From assembly GCA_037132075.1 (NCBI GenBank), contig JBAXPV010000042.1, forward strand, positions 1 through 31,664: 31,664 bases of DNA, in the 5' to 3' direction. Position 1 is the stretch's first letter. Each line of letters starts with the position of its first letter. This DNA is from JBAXPV01 sp037132075. GTDB taxonomy: Bacteria > Bacteroidota > Bacteroidia > Bacteroidales > CAIXZF01. Of the stretch, positions 1-8,285 are shown one piece after another. The notes below the pieces were generated by a model that made no database searches, was not told where the DNA came from, and saw nothing but the letters and a program-made list of their open reading frames with translations. A program made the position numbers and the translations under genes.

Positions 1-2
1 AT

Positions 3-54
3 GCACTCGAAGGTAGCCCTGTAGATTTTCAGCTGCCTACAGCTGAACAGTAAC
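3..54. repeat. Left copy of a terminal inverted repeat at the window edge
   Basis: Positions 3-54 match, in inverted orientation, positions 31612-31664 at the other end. The outer 33 bases are identical; further in there is one substitution, then a short AG versus CCC difference, then a shared 12-base CTGAACAGTAAC. This left copy also has an internal hairpin, CTGTAG (19-24) and CTACAG (37-42). Because the two copies differ, it is not a simple fold-back artefact. The likeliest reading is the edge of an insertion sequence present at both ends of the assembled fragment, with the rest of the element outside the window. I do not recognise the family. Confidence 0.75.
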
Positions 55-218
55 GTTTCTTTTATTAAAAATTAATTACGGTTTATCCATTGACTAAGCA
101 ATAAAGCTGCGATTCACGACCGCACGATTTGCCCTGGGAGTGCCCTCCAAAGAGCATTTCTAATCATTATAATAAAATCAATACCTTTAACTTTTTACTT
201 CCACATGATTTAACCGAC

Positions 219-1220
219 ATGAATAAGTACCAGAAATGGCCTTTGTTATTGATAAGTATTGGATATGTTCTACTTCTAAGCAATGGCTGCAAAAAAGATA
301 GTTCAACCCAACACAATGCAACAAGCCCGGATTATTCACAATCCAGGCATTGGTTGTCTCTCGCCCCGACGGTTTTCAAAGCGGACGTTTTTTATTTGTA
401 TCCAACGACTTCCTGGACAAAAGACAATACAACAGCAATGATATGTGCGATCGACGACTCGCTCATGATGGCAGGAGCAGCTTCTGCCTTTGCGCGTCAA
501 GGCACAGCTTTTAACACCGCAGCAAATGTGTATGCCCCTTTCTACCGACAGGATAACAATTCACCTGACAACCGTTTAAATGTCATTGCCGGAATACCTA
601 CATCAGATGTCACTGCTGCCTTTGATTATTATATTAAGAACTTAAACAAAGGCCGTCCCTTCATTTTAGCAGGACATTCACAAGGAGCAAATATTGTGTG
701 CAACCTTTTATCCGGCTACTTGAAAGAAAACCCTCAGGTTTATGCAAGAATGATTGCCGCATACGTTATCGGTGGTCCTGTTACAAAGCAGTTTCTCAAA
801 GACAACCCGCATTTAAAATTTGCCACCGGCCCCGATGATACGGGAGTGATTATTTCATACAACACAGAAGCGCCTGATGTTGCGGGGGTAAATCCAGTAT
901 TATATGGATTGGTAAGTCTTGTGATCAATCCGATCACCTGGACTAGAGGTGAAACACTGGCAGATACATCACAAGGTTTAGGGTCACTCTTCCCGAACGA
1001 ACAAGGGATCTGGGTAAAAATTCCTCAATATGCAGATGCCCGTGTGGACACAACAAAGGGCGTATTGATCTGTACATCTGCTAATGAAAACAAAATAGCT
1101 ATAATAGATTCACTCAGCGGGTTTCCAAAAGGTGTTTACCATAGTTTTGATTATCCATTCTATTATTTCAACCTAAGACAAAACGCTGCGGACAGAATTC
1201 AAAAATTCCTCAGTAAATAA
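219..1220 (+). CDS. DUF3089-family alpha/beta-hydrolase lipoprotein
   Basis: Predicted lipid-anchored serine hydrolase of the DUF3089 family, related to lipases; the substrate is unknown. I chose the ATG at 219 because it places a hydrophobic stretch followed by SNGC (Cys24) at the N-terminus, a workable signal peptidase II site; an earlier in-frame ATG at 129 would put about 30 unlikely residues before it. The nucleophile elbow GHSQGA has its serine at codon 678-680 (residue 154), after the family-like FYLYPTTSW segment near residue 58. The residues after the lipobox (KKDSS) are charged and polar, as in lipoproteins that Bacteroidota export to the surface. The gene stands alone, 69 bp before the next gene on the same strand. 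Family assignment is good, function is not known. Confidence 0.82.
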   Translation: MNKYQKWPLLLISIGYVLLLSNGCKKDSSTQHNATSPDYSQSRHWLSLAPTVFKADVFYLYPTTSWTKDNTTAMICAIDDSLMMAGAASAFARQGTAFNTAANVYAPFYRQDNNSPDNRLNVIAGIPTSDVTAAFDYYIKNLNKGRPFILAGHSQGANIVCNLLSGYLKENPQVYARMIAAYVIGGPVTKQFLKDNPHLKFATGPDDTGVIISYNTEAPDVAGVNPVLYGLVSLVINPITWTRGETLADTSQGLGSLFPNEQGIWVKIPQYADARVDTTKGVLICTSANENKIAIIDSLSGFPKGVYHSFDYPFYYFNLRQNAADRIQKFLSK

Positions 1221-1289
1221 TATTCTAATCTCAAAACAATTCCAGCTCGTAAAGTAGAAAACAAAACTAACCCAGGCACATTGATCAAA

Positions 1290-1841
1290 ATGAAGGTTGA
1301 AAAAATCAGTCATGGCGCAACATTTGAAGGTTCCCTTTCAACAGCTGGGTTGATCTTGGGTATTGCGGGTATTATTTTAATTATAAGTTATTTCAATACT
1401 TATAATTCCTTCATTTTTACACCCATTGGGATTCTATTCTTGCTAGTTGGACTTATCGTATTTATTTCGATAAAAGGAGTATTGATTGATATTGAAAACA
1501 GGAAAATAAAAAAATACTTCGATGTCTTTTTGGTAAAATTTGGCAAATGGCAGCCATTAGATCATTTTACTACTGTAACACTCAACTATTCGAGCATTTC
1601 ACAGGCAATGCATAGTCGAGGTAATTCATCCGATATTTTAAACAGGCTATATACAATAACTCTCACCAATGACAAGCATCAAGAGCTTAAAATTAAAGAG
1701 TTTGTAGCGTATGAAGATGCGGTAGTTTTCCTTGATGAATTCGCAAAAAAAAATAATATGGAGACGAAAAATACCTTTGAAATTCTAAAGGAACAAATCC
1801 AGGAACGAAAACAAAGCCTTAGAAAACAGGGCTTGATTTAA
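1290..1841 (+). CDS. Small two-helix membrane protein of unknown function
   Basis: I do not recognise this 183-residue protein. It has two hydrophobic helices near residues 17-36 and 42-62 separated by a short loop, so it is probably a hairpin in the inner membrane. A mainly polar domain of about 120 residues follows; it has alternating beta-like stretches and a charged helical C-terminus. This resembles small PH-like or YcxB-like membrane proteins, but I see no diagnostic motif. The ATG at 1290 is preferred over a TTG at 1281 in the same frame; neither has a clear ribosome binding site. A 6-bp stem hairpin at 1861-1876 lies after the stop. Confidence 0.65.
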   Translation: MKVEKISHGATFEGSLSTAGLILGIAGIILIISYFNTYNSFIFTPIGILFLLVGLIVFISIKGVLIDIENRKIKKYFDVFLVKFGKWQPLDHFTTVTLNYSSISQAMHSRGNSSDILNRLYTITLTNDKHQELKIKEFVAYEDAVVFLDEFAKKNNMETKNTFEILKEQIQERKQSLRKQGLI

Positions 1842-1860
1842 AGAAAATCCCAAAAAAAAG

Positions 1861-1876
1861 TATAGCCAATGCTATA
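1861..1876. other. Short perfect hairpin between genes
   Basis: TATAGC, a CAAT loop and GCTATA form a perfect 6-bp stem just after the stop at 1841 and before the kinase gene. It is AT-rich and has no following T-run, so it would be a weak terminator at best. It could also be a binding site or chance. Confidence 0.3.
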
Positions 1877-1919
1877 AATAATATGGTTTCTGAAATTTTA
1901 TCAATGAAACAAAATTTGA

Positions 1920-3023
1920 ATGAACAGTCTTGACAAGTCCAAGGAAGACCTTATAAGCGAATTGCATGAATCTCTTCAAGAGAATATTTCTTTATTGGCT
2001 GAAAAAGAAAAAGAGGAGGCAAGGCTTATCATTGCAAACAAAGAACTTGCATTTCAAAACGATGAAAAAGGAAAACGGGCTGCTGAATTAATTATAGCCA
2101 ACAAGGAGCTGCTCTTTCAAAACAAAGAGAAGGAAAAGCGAGCAGCTGAGTTGGTCATTGCCAACAAAGAGCTCTTATTTCAAAACGAAGAGAAGGAAAA
2201 GCGAGCTGCTGAATTGGTCATTGCCAACAAAGAGCTCTTATTTCAAAACGAAGAGAAGGAAAAACGAGCTGCTGAATTGGTCATTGCCAAAGAAAAAGCC
2301 GAAGAAAGCGATCGTTTAAAAACAGCATTCCTGAATAACATTTCGCACGAAATCCGAACCCCGCTCAACAGCATTCTTGGGTTTGCTCCCTTTATTATCC
2401 AACCCGGTATTACAACGGAAGAAAAAGAGGAGTATTTAGAAATTTTGGATTTCAGTAGCACGCGTTTAATAAACACAATTACAGATCTCATGGATATATC
2501 CCTGATTATTTCAGGAAACATGGAAGTACATCCTCATTCAATTGTGATCGCCTCACTATTGACAAATGTCTATGAACATTTCCAGAGGCCATTTAAGAAA
2601 ATAAACCTGGGTCTTAGAATGCAATTTCCCGATCATGATGATCAGTTTATCCTAATTACTGATGAAGAAATGCTTCGAAAAGCTGTTTCTAAACTTGTAG
2701 ATAATTCGCTAAAATTTACAAAAGAAGGAGGTGTGACGCTGGGATTTGAATTAAAAAACAATGAAATTGAAATTTTTATAAAAGACACTGGTGTCGGCAT
2801 TGAAGAGGACTTGCAAGAGCGTATATGGGAGAATTTCATGCAAGGAAACCCCTCTAATTCACGTGGCTATGAAGGCAGTGGTTTGGGGCTATCTATTGCC
2901 AAAGGTTTGACACAATTGCTTGGTGGAAAAATACGTTTAGAATCGACAAAAGACGTGGGAACAACAGTGTTTTTAAGTCTTCCAGATTACACAGCTACAA
3001 TATCTTCAATACAAATATTTTAA
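1920..3023 (+). CDS. Soluble sensor histidine kinase with repeat-built coiled coil
   Basis: Two-component histidine kinase of 367 residues with no transmembrane segment and no recognisable sensor domain. Residues 1-130 are a long charged helix made largely of a 21-residue repeat (RAAELVIANKELLFQN and EEKEK), predicted to form a parallel coiled coil. The HisKA dimerisation helix carries the phosphoacceptor His143 in ISHEIRTPLNS. The HATPase domain has the N-box around Asn262 (DNSLKF), the G1 box DTGVGI at 289-294 and the G2 box GSGLGL at 319-324, so the enzyme looks complete. There is no receiver domain and no response regulator gene beside it, which makes it an orphan that must pass phosphate to a regulator elsewhere. 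The signal may reach it through a partner binding the coiled coil. Confidence 0.92.
   Translation: MNSLDKSKEDLISELHESLQENISLLAEKEKEEARLIIANKELAFQNDEKGKRAAELIIANKELLFQNKEKEKRAAELVIANKELLFQNEEKEKRAAELVIANKELLFQNEEKEKRAAELVIAKEKAEESDRLKTAFLNNISHEIRTPLNSILGFAPFIIQPGITTEEKEEYLEILDFSSTRLINTITDLMDISLIISGNMEVHPHSIVIASLLTNVYEHFQRPFKKINLGLRMQFPDHDDQFILITDEEMLRKAVSKLVDNSLKFTKEGGVTLGFELKNNEIEIFIKDTGVGIEEDLQERIWENFMQGNPSNSRGYEGSGLGLSIAKGLTQLLGGKIRLESTKDVGTTVFLSLPDYTATISSIQIF
2076..2264 (+). repeat. 63-bp in-frame tandem repeats in the kinase gene
   Basis: Three consecutive 63-bp units start at 2076, 2139 and 2202, flanked by diverged partial units before (from about 2016) and after (to about 2290). The last two units differ at only about three positions, which suggests recent duplication. 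Each encodes 21 residues, three heptads, so gain or loss of a unit keeps both the reading frame and the coiled-coil register. Confidence 0.9.
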
Positions 3024-3141
3024 CAAAAACAATCAAATATATACGGCCACTGAACACAATTTTGAAAAAACCTATGTCGCCAAAACGCCCAATTTGACCC
3101 CTCAATATGCATATGTTTATTCTTTCACTAAAACATCTTCT

Positions 3142-4698
3142 ATGAGAAAAGCAATTAAATTTAAAATGATTGCTCTTTTGTTCTTAATCGCTGCCCGTAG
3201 TTTTTCACAAACACTTACATTCCCCGTTGTGGATGCAGGTCAAGTCAAATGCTATAATTCAAATGGTGAGATAGCGTTCCCTGCTACAGGACAAGCATTT
3301 TTTGGGCAAGATGCTCAATATACCTTTCACCCAGCTACTTATGTATTGAGTGCTGATACAAAAACAGTATTTGACAACAATACCGGTTTAACCTGGATGA
3401 GTAGCCCAAATACAAGCAACAGCAAGCCAGTTAAAACAGATAGGATGACTTTTTCTGCAGCTCAGATTTGGGTTACAACCGTGAACGGATTAAACTATGG
3501 TGGTTATAACGACTGGCGAATACCGACAATTAAGGAAATTTATTCCTTGTATAGCTCAAGAGGCACGGATCCCAGCAGTTATATTGGAACAGATCTGTCG
3601 GTCTTAACTCCATTTATCGACACTAATTATTTTAAATATAAATGGGGTAATACTGCCCTTGGCGAGCGTTTAATTGACCAGCAATATGCATCTAAAACAA
3701 CTTTTATCCTAAATCCAAGCGGTTCTGGTTATCAGAAATTATTTGCTGTAAATTTTGCTGATGGTCGCATTAAAGGTTATGATATGACTGACGCTCTAAG
3801 TGGCTTGCCCAAAACTTTCTATTTTCAATTGGTTCGCGGTCCGTTAACTTATGGAATTAATAACTTTGTTGACAATGGCGATCAAACCATAAGCGATACA
3901 AATACAGGATTGATGTGGTCGAAAAACGACAATTGGGCCGCACTAAACTGGTCAGATGCATTAACATGGGTTCAAACGCAAAATACGACCAATTACCTTG
4001 GTTATAATGATTGGAGAATGCCTGACGTAAAAGAATTACAAAGCATCGTGAATTATTCAAATTCTCCAGACTACAATTCCTTAGCTGCTATTGATGTAAA
4101 TTATTTTGTTTGCAGTCCTATTGTAAATGAGAATGGTCAGGCTGACTTTCCCTATTATTGGTCATCTTCAACACATGCGCCTTACAATACCACCGGGAAT
4201 GCAACCGAAGCAGATTATGTTGCTTTTGGACGAGCAATGGGTTGGCCAGCATCAACAGGTGCATGGATAGATGTGCATGGTGCCGGAGCACAACGAAGTG
4301 ACCCTAAAACTATTTCAAACTTTAATCCAGGTGCTATCGTTCATACTGTAGTTGTTGGCGGGACCACATATACAGGACATTCATGGGGCCCTCAAGGTGA
4401 CGCAATTCGGGCAGCGAACTTTGTCCGCCTGGTACGGAATGTTAGCAATACTACTGGCCTAAATGAAGAATCTGATCCGGCGCGGTTCAACATCTATCCA
4501 AATCCATTCATTAATAAGATAAGAATATTAGGAAACGCAAGTCATGGGGACTACATATTAACAAATATAACAGGTCAAGTTATTTGGGAAGGTATTAATA
4601 TTGAACAAGTTGATTTTTCAACAATCGAGTCTGGCATATATTTCCTTAAAGTGCATAAGCAAAATTCCGAATTGACTATTAAAATATTAAAACAATAA
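3142..4698 (+). CDS. Secreted double-DUF1566 protein with T9SS sorting domain
   Basis: Secreted protein of 518 residues with three visible parts. A signal peptide ends at about residue 23 (SFSQ). Two DUF1566 (Lcl C-terminal-like) domains follow, each showing the NTGLTW or NTGLMW start and the GYNDWR(I/M)P core, in the first and second halves. The C-terminal 70 residues form a type A sorting domain for the type IX secretion system, with YPNPF near residue 450, a TGQ motif and a GIYFLKV end. The ATG at 3142 is chosen because it begins the signal peptide; upstream in-frame codons lack one. A weak promoter-like pair, TTTG at 3093-3096 and TATGTTTA at 3112-3119, precedes it. DUF1566 domains occur in surface proteins with a C-type-lectin-like look; the ligand is unknown. 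Confidence 0.88.
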   Translation: MRKAIKFKMIALLFLIAARSFSQTLTFPVVDAGQVKCYNSNGEIAFPATGQAFFGQDAQYTFHPATYVLSADTKTVFDNNTGLTWMSSPNTSNSKPVKTDRMTFSAAQIWVTTVNGLNYGGYNDWRIPTIKEIYSLYSSRGTDPSSYIGTDLSVLTPFIDTNYFKYKWGNTALGERLIDQQYASKTTFILNPSGSGYQKLFAVNFADGRIKGYDMTDALSGLPKTFYFQLVRGPLTYGINNFVDNGDQTISDTNTGLMWSKNDNWAALNWSDALTWVQTQNTTNYLGYNDWRMPDVKELQSIVNYSNSPDYNSLAAIDVNYFVCSPIVNENGQADFPYYWSSSTHAPYNTTGNATEADYVAFGRAMGWPASTGAWIDVHGAGAQRSDPKTISNFNPGAIVHTVVVGGTTYTGHSWGPQGDAIRAANFVRLVRNVSNTTGLNEESDPARFNIYPNPFINKIRILGNASHGDYILTNITGQVIWEGINIEQVDFSTIESGIYFLKVHKQNSELTIKILKQ

Positions 4699-4737
4699 AT
4701 ACAAACAAATTCCGAATTAGGAATCGAGTAGACTACC

Positions 4738-4753
4738 TCATGTGCACACATGA
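4738..4753. promoter_or_regulatory. Inverted repeat, possible operator
   Basis: TCATGTG, CA and CACATGA form a 7-bp inverted repeat with a 2-base centre, 40 bp before the glycosyltransferase start. A second, 5-bp inverted repeat (ATTCC and GGAAT) lies at 4709-4724. The centre is too short for a stable RNA loop, so a dimeric repressor site is more plausible than a terminator. No regulator is known, and the match may be chance. Confidence 0.3.
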
Positions 4754-4792
4754 ACCCCAATTAAGCCGTTCAAAGCGGAGAATTTACATTTA

Positions 4793-5830
4793 ATGAAATT
4801 AGAATTCATCTATTATTTTACGTTTTATAGTGATAAGTCCCCTACCGTTCGCTACAGGGGAAAATATATGCTTGACTACTTGAAGAGTCACTATGGTGTT
4901 TCTTCATATTTTATTGTCCCGAATTATCATCCAGCTGCGATACTGTTGTTTCTGAAATCATATGTCTCTGCCTTATTTTTTCCGAAACAAGGTTCATTGA
5001 TCATGATTCAAAGTGTTTATTCAAAACGCTTATATGCCAATGCATTAAAGTTATTGGTATATTTCCGAAAGGACATCAGCTGTTACGACCTTGACGATGC
5101 AGATTATCTGCGTTACTCCCCGGAAACAATTTATTATTTCCTCAGGAACTGTGGAGTCGTTAGCCTGGGAAGTTCTGAGTTGGTAAAGAATCTGTCATTC
5201 CTAAACAACAATTCGATCATGATCACCTGCCCTATCCCTGATCTTAGCATTGTAAAAAAGAAAAAAAACGAAGTACTCACGATTGGCTGGATCGGAGATT
5301 TCACTAGTGGCCACAAAGAAAGCCTCATGACCCTCTTCTTCCCTGCCTTGCAGGAATTGAGTTTTCCAATAAATCTTGTCATGCTTGGCGTAACAAGGAA
5401 TGCTGAATATGAGTCTCTGAATGACTATTTAAAAATGCTTGACCACGTAAAGGTCGAAATCCCGCGAGATATCGACTGGCAGGATGAGATTAGCCTTCAG
5501 CACAAGATTGCTACATTTGACATTGGTATCGCAACCCTACTCGACACTGAGTTTTATCGATCTAAATCCGCCTTCAAATTAAAACAATATCTAAACAATG
5601 GCGTACCTGTGCTAAGTTCTGATGTCGCAGAAAACAACGTTTTTGTTGACCATGGGAAGAATGGTTTTTTATGTACTAGGCCGGATGACTTTAAAAAGAG
5701 AATCATTGAATTCAATAATATGAACCAATCCGAATACCAGGTGTTTTCTGATAATGCCAGGAATACTGTCAAGCGCTTTGACATGAGAAATTTCTGCGAA
5801 GAACTAATAGAAATTATAAAACAGAAATAG
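4793..5830 (+). CDS. GT4-like glycosyltransferase
   Basis: Predicted cytoplasmic GT-B fold glycosyltransferase of 345 residues, probably acting in cell-surface polysaccharide or lipid glycosylation. The C-terminal half has the recognisable nucleotide-sugar binding region: a GWIGDFTSG segment near 165-173 that opens the second Rossmann domain, and KLKQYLNNGVPVLSSDV followed by HGKNGFLC at about 262-300, matching the GT4 pattern of a conserved glutamate or polar site and a GxxG-like turn. The N-terminal half is more diverged. It lies 47 bp upstream of an ABC exporter on the same strand, so the two may be co-transcribed. Donor and acceptor cannot be told from sequence. Confidence 0.78.
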   Translation: MKLEFIYYFTFYSDKSPTVRYRGKYMLDYLKSHYGVSSYFIVPNYHPAAILLFLKSYVSALFFPKQGSLIMIQSVYSKRLYANALKLLVYFRKDISCYDLDDADYLRYSPETIYYFLRNCGVVSLGSSELVKNLSFLNNNSIMITCPIPDLSIVKKKKNEVLTIGWIGDFTSGHKESLMTLFFPALQELSFPINLVMLGVTRNAEYESLNDYLKMLDHVKVEIPRDIDWQDEISLQHKIATFDIGIATLLDTEFYRSKSAFKLKQYLNNGVPVLSSDVAENNVFVDHGKNGFLCTRPDDFKKRIIEFNNMNQSEYQVFSDNARNTVKRFDMRNFCEELIEIIKQK

Positions 5831-5877
5831 CCCATCAGGAATAAAGCCAAAAGCTATATGTAATGTGTTAAATAATA

Positions 5878-7644
5878 ATGACTGAACAAAAAAAAACTAA
5901 AATAAGCAAACACGGATTCCGACAGGTTTTTACCCTGTATAAGTATCTGAAGCCTTACAGTCTGAAGTTTTCACTTGGATTGCTATTCTTACTATTTTCG
6001 AGTGGGGCTATGCTGTTTTTCCCCAAGATGTTGGGGATCATGGTTGATCTTGGTAACCGCAAGAAGTCTTTAGAGGAAATCTCTCATATCGGAATCATCC
6101 TGGTCATACTGCTATTGGTACAGGCTTTCTTTGGTTATTTCAGGACACGCATTTTCGTTGAGGTAACAGAGAAGACCCTTGCATCCATCCGCCAAAGCAT
6201 ATACAACCACATCATCAAGATGCCACTGAGTTTTTTCGCAAAACGTAGGGTTGGTGAGCTAAACAGCAGGATCTCATCAGACATCTCCCTTTTGCAAGAC
6301 ACCCTCACTTCTACCCTGGCGGACTTTATCTCACAATTAATTTTCGTGATTGGTGGCATTATTTTAATGATTAGCAGTTCGCCTCTACTGACTTTGTTTA
6401 TGATGTCAATTGTCCCAGCAGTAGCCTTGATGGCTTTTTTCTTCGGGCGATCCATCCGCAGGTTTTCTAAAAAAGCCCAGAATCAGGTTGCAGAATCCAA
6501 TACGGTTGTTGAAGAGACGCTGCAAGGGATTCAGAACGTAAAGGCTTTTGTGAATGAGCTCTTTGAAATGAAGCGTTATAGAGATATCACTGATGAAGTT
6601 GCCAGGACCGGCATACAAGGCGGGAAGTACCAAGCATATACATCCTTTATCGTGGTAGGTTTTTTTATGGCAATGGGAGCTGTAATATGGAAAGGGGCTA
6701 CGCTGATTTCCACAGGAAAACTGGCAGCAGGAGAACTATTTTCCTTCGTAATCTACTCCGGCTTTATTGCAGGGAATATTGCAGGGATGGCCAGTGTTTA
6801 TACCCGTTTACAACGAACCATGGGTGCTGCTGAAAACATGCTTGAGTTGTTGAACGAACCTACTGAAGACCTCGATGTAAATTACAAATTACAGGAAGAA
6901 CACAGGCTATTCGGAGAAATCGAATTTCAGAACATCGCTTTTGATTACCCATCACGCAAAGATTTTAGCGTATTATCAGCCATCTCATTCAATGTTAATG
7001 CGGGCGAGCAAGTGGCACTGGTTGGGCCTAGCGGAGCGGGAAAGTCAACGCTGGTGTCGCTGTTGATGCGATTTTATGAACCTGTCAGCGGATCACTCTT
7101 ATTTGACGGACGTGATTCGCAAAGTTTTCCGCTGTCTGCCATTCGTTCCCAGATGGCCATGGTGCCGCAAGATGTGTTTCTATTTGGAGGAACAATTCGT
7201 GAGAACATCGCTTACGGCAAGCCCGATGCTTCAGAAGAAGAGATTATTGAAGCCGCTAGTCAGGCAAATGCCTGGGATTTTATCAGGGAGTTCCCTGAGA
7301 AACTTGAAACGATTGTAGGTGACCGAGGCGTGCAGTTATCCGGCGGACAGCGCCAGCGTATCGCCATTGCACGTGCTGTGTTGAAAGACCCCAAGATCCT
7401 GATCCTTGACGAAGCAACTTCTTCCCTTGATTCTGAATCGGAGCGACTGGTACAAGAGGCTTTGGTAAAACTGATGCAAGGCCGTACTTCAATTGTAATT
7501 GCTCATCGCTTGTCGACAATCAGGAGCGCGGACAAAATCATTGTGATCAACGGGGGCATGATTGTGGAACAGGGTACCCATGAGGAGTTAATGAAGCTGC
7601 AGGGGGGATTGTATAGGGGCTTGAGTGAGATGCAGTTTGGGTGA
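5878..7644 (+). CDS. MsbA-like ABC exporter, permease-ATPase fusion
   Basis: Homodimeric type IV ABC exporter half-transporter of 588 residues, in the usual size range. Residues 1-320 form the six-helix permease domain. Residues 350-588 form the ATPase: Walker A GPSGAGKST at about 383-391, ABC signature LSGGQ at about 488, Walker B ILILDEAT at about 507-513 with the catalytic glutamate, and the H-loop histidine in IAHRLS at about 543. All catalytic residues are present. MsbA-type exporters flip lipids such as lipid A core or export hydrophobic compounds; the adjacent glycosyltransferase favours an envelope lipid, but this is inference. Its end converges on the opposite-strand WbqC-like gene with only 14 bp between stops. 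Confidence 0.93.
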   Translation: MTEQKKTKISKHGFRQVFTLYKYLKPYSLKFSLGLLFLLFSSGAMLFFPKMLGIMVDLGNRKKSLEEISHIGIILVILLLVQAFFGYFRTRIFVEVTEKTLASIRQSIYNHIIKMPLSFFAKRRVGELNSRISSDISLLQDTLTSTLADFISQLIFVIGGIILMISSSPLLTLFMMSIVPAVALMAFFFGRSIRRFSKKAQNQVAESNTVVEETLQGIQNVKAFVNELFEMKRYRDITDEVARTGIQGGKYQAYTSFIVVGFFMAMGAVIWKGATLISTGKLAAGELFSFVIYSGFIAGNIAGMASVYTRLQRTMGAAENMLELLNEPTEDLDVNYKLQEEHRLFGEIEFQNIAFDYPSRKDFSVLSAISFNVNAGEQVALVGPSGAGKSTLVSLLMRFYEPVSGSLLFDGRDSQSFPLSAIRSQMAMVPQDVFLFGGTIRENIAYGKPDASEEEIIEAASQANAWDFIREFPEKLETIVGDRGVQLSGGQRQRIAIARAVLKDPKILILDEATSSLDSESERLVQEALVKLMQGRTSIVIAHRLSTIRSADKIIVINGGMIVEQGTHEELMKLQGGLYRGLSEMQFG

Positions 7645-7658
7645 TGGGGGTGATGGGG

Positions 7659-8282
7659 TTAAATATTTATGTTCTTTAAATAGAATTTTGATTCGGGACC
7701 GAGGTTGAAGAGGAGATCGAGGATACTGAGGTCGGGAATAAAATCATAACGATCGCGGAAGACCTGATAGTAGAGAGGAAAAATCAGGCTGCAAGGGATC
7801 TTGGGACTCAATACATACCTGAAATCACATGAAACACTACCGATCGCTGTAAATATCTCTGTATATTGTATCTCCATATCCACTTTCAAAAACTTCAGAA
7901 TTAATTTCAGAATTTCATGGTTTAGCTCTAATAAATAATCGTGTTTCTTATAAAAAACGGGCTCTAATTCATCCCTGTAATACATGAAATATGGTGACTT
8001 ATTATAGGCCGATGTTATCGAACGCCAGTGAATCTGTTGCCAACGATCTTCATTGGAAATCCTAACATCCCGGATAAGACGTTTGGGATCTGCGGTTTTC
8101 ATTGTAGGGATGCTGAGTGATTGAATTCCGTTTGGTCCCAGGATATTACAACGGTTTCTAAAGGTTTGTTTGGGAAAATTCTCCCAGGCTTCCAGCGTCA
8201 GAATATCATGTTTCAAGGCATGAGTAAGGTAAGTCAGTGAGGGAAAATATGCTGTTGGAAATATTGATTCGGTTTGATTCAT
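7659..8282 (-). CDS. WbqC-like family protein
   Basis: Protein of 207 residues resembling the WbqC family, seen in the N-terminal pattern PTAYFPSLTYL, the NRCNILGPNG segment, LSIP and the HWRSITSAYNKSPYF block. WbqC-like proteins are linked to O-antigen or sugar-nucleotide pathways in some bacteria, but the biochemical role is not settled. It is the last gene of a four-gene minus-strand operon; its ATG lies 3 bp after the stop of the preceding MinD-ferredoxin gene, implying translational coupling. Why a WbqC-like gene follows two redox ATPases is unclear. Confidence 0.8.
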   Translation of the reverse strand: MNQTESIFPTAYFPSLTYLTHALKHDILTLEAWENFPKQTFRNRCNILGPNGIQSLSIPTMKTADPKRLIRDVRISNEDRWQQIHWRSITSAYNKSPYFMYYRDELEPVFYKKHDYLLELNHEILKLILKFLKVDMEIQYTEIFTAIGSVSCDFRYVLSPKIPCSLIFPLYYQVFRDRYDFIPDLSILDLLFNLGPESKFYLKNINI

Positions 8283-8285
8283 AGG

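Noticed and set aside
2016..2290. Regularly spaced direct repeats resembling a CRISPR array
   Set aside because: The units are contiguous, in frame and encode a coiled coil inside an intact kinase gene; there are no spacers and no cas genes.
7645..7658. Bidirectional terminator between the convergent ABC exporter and WbqC-like genes
   Set aside because: Only 14 bp separate the stops and no inverted repeat is visible.
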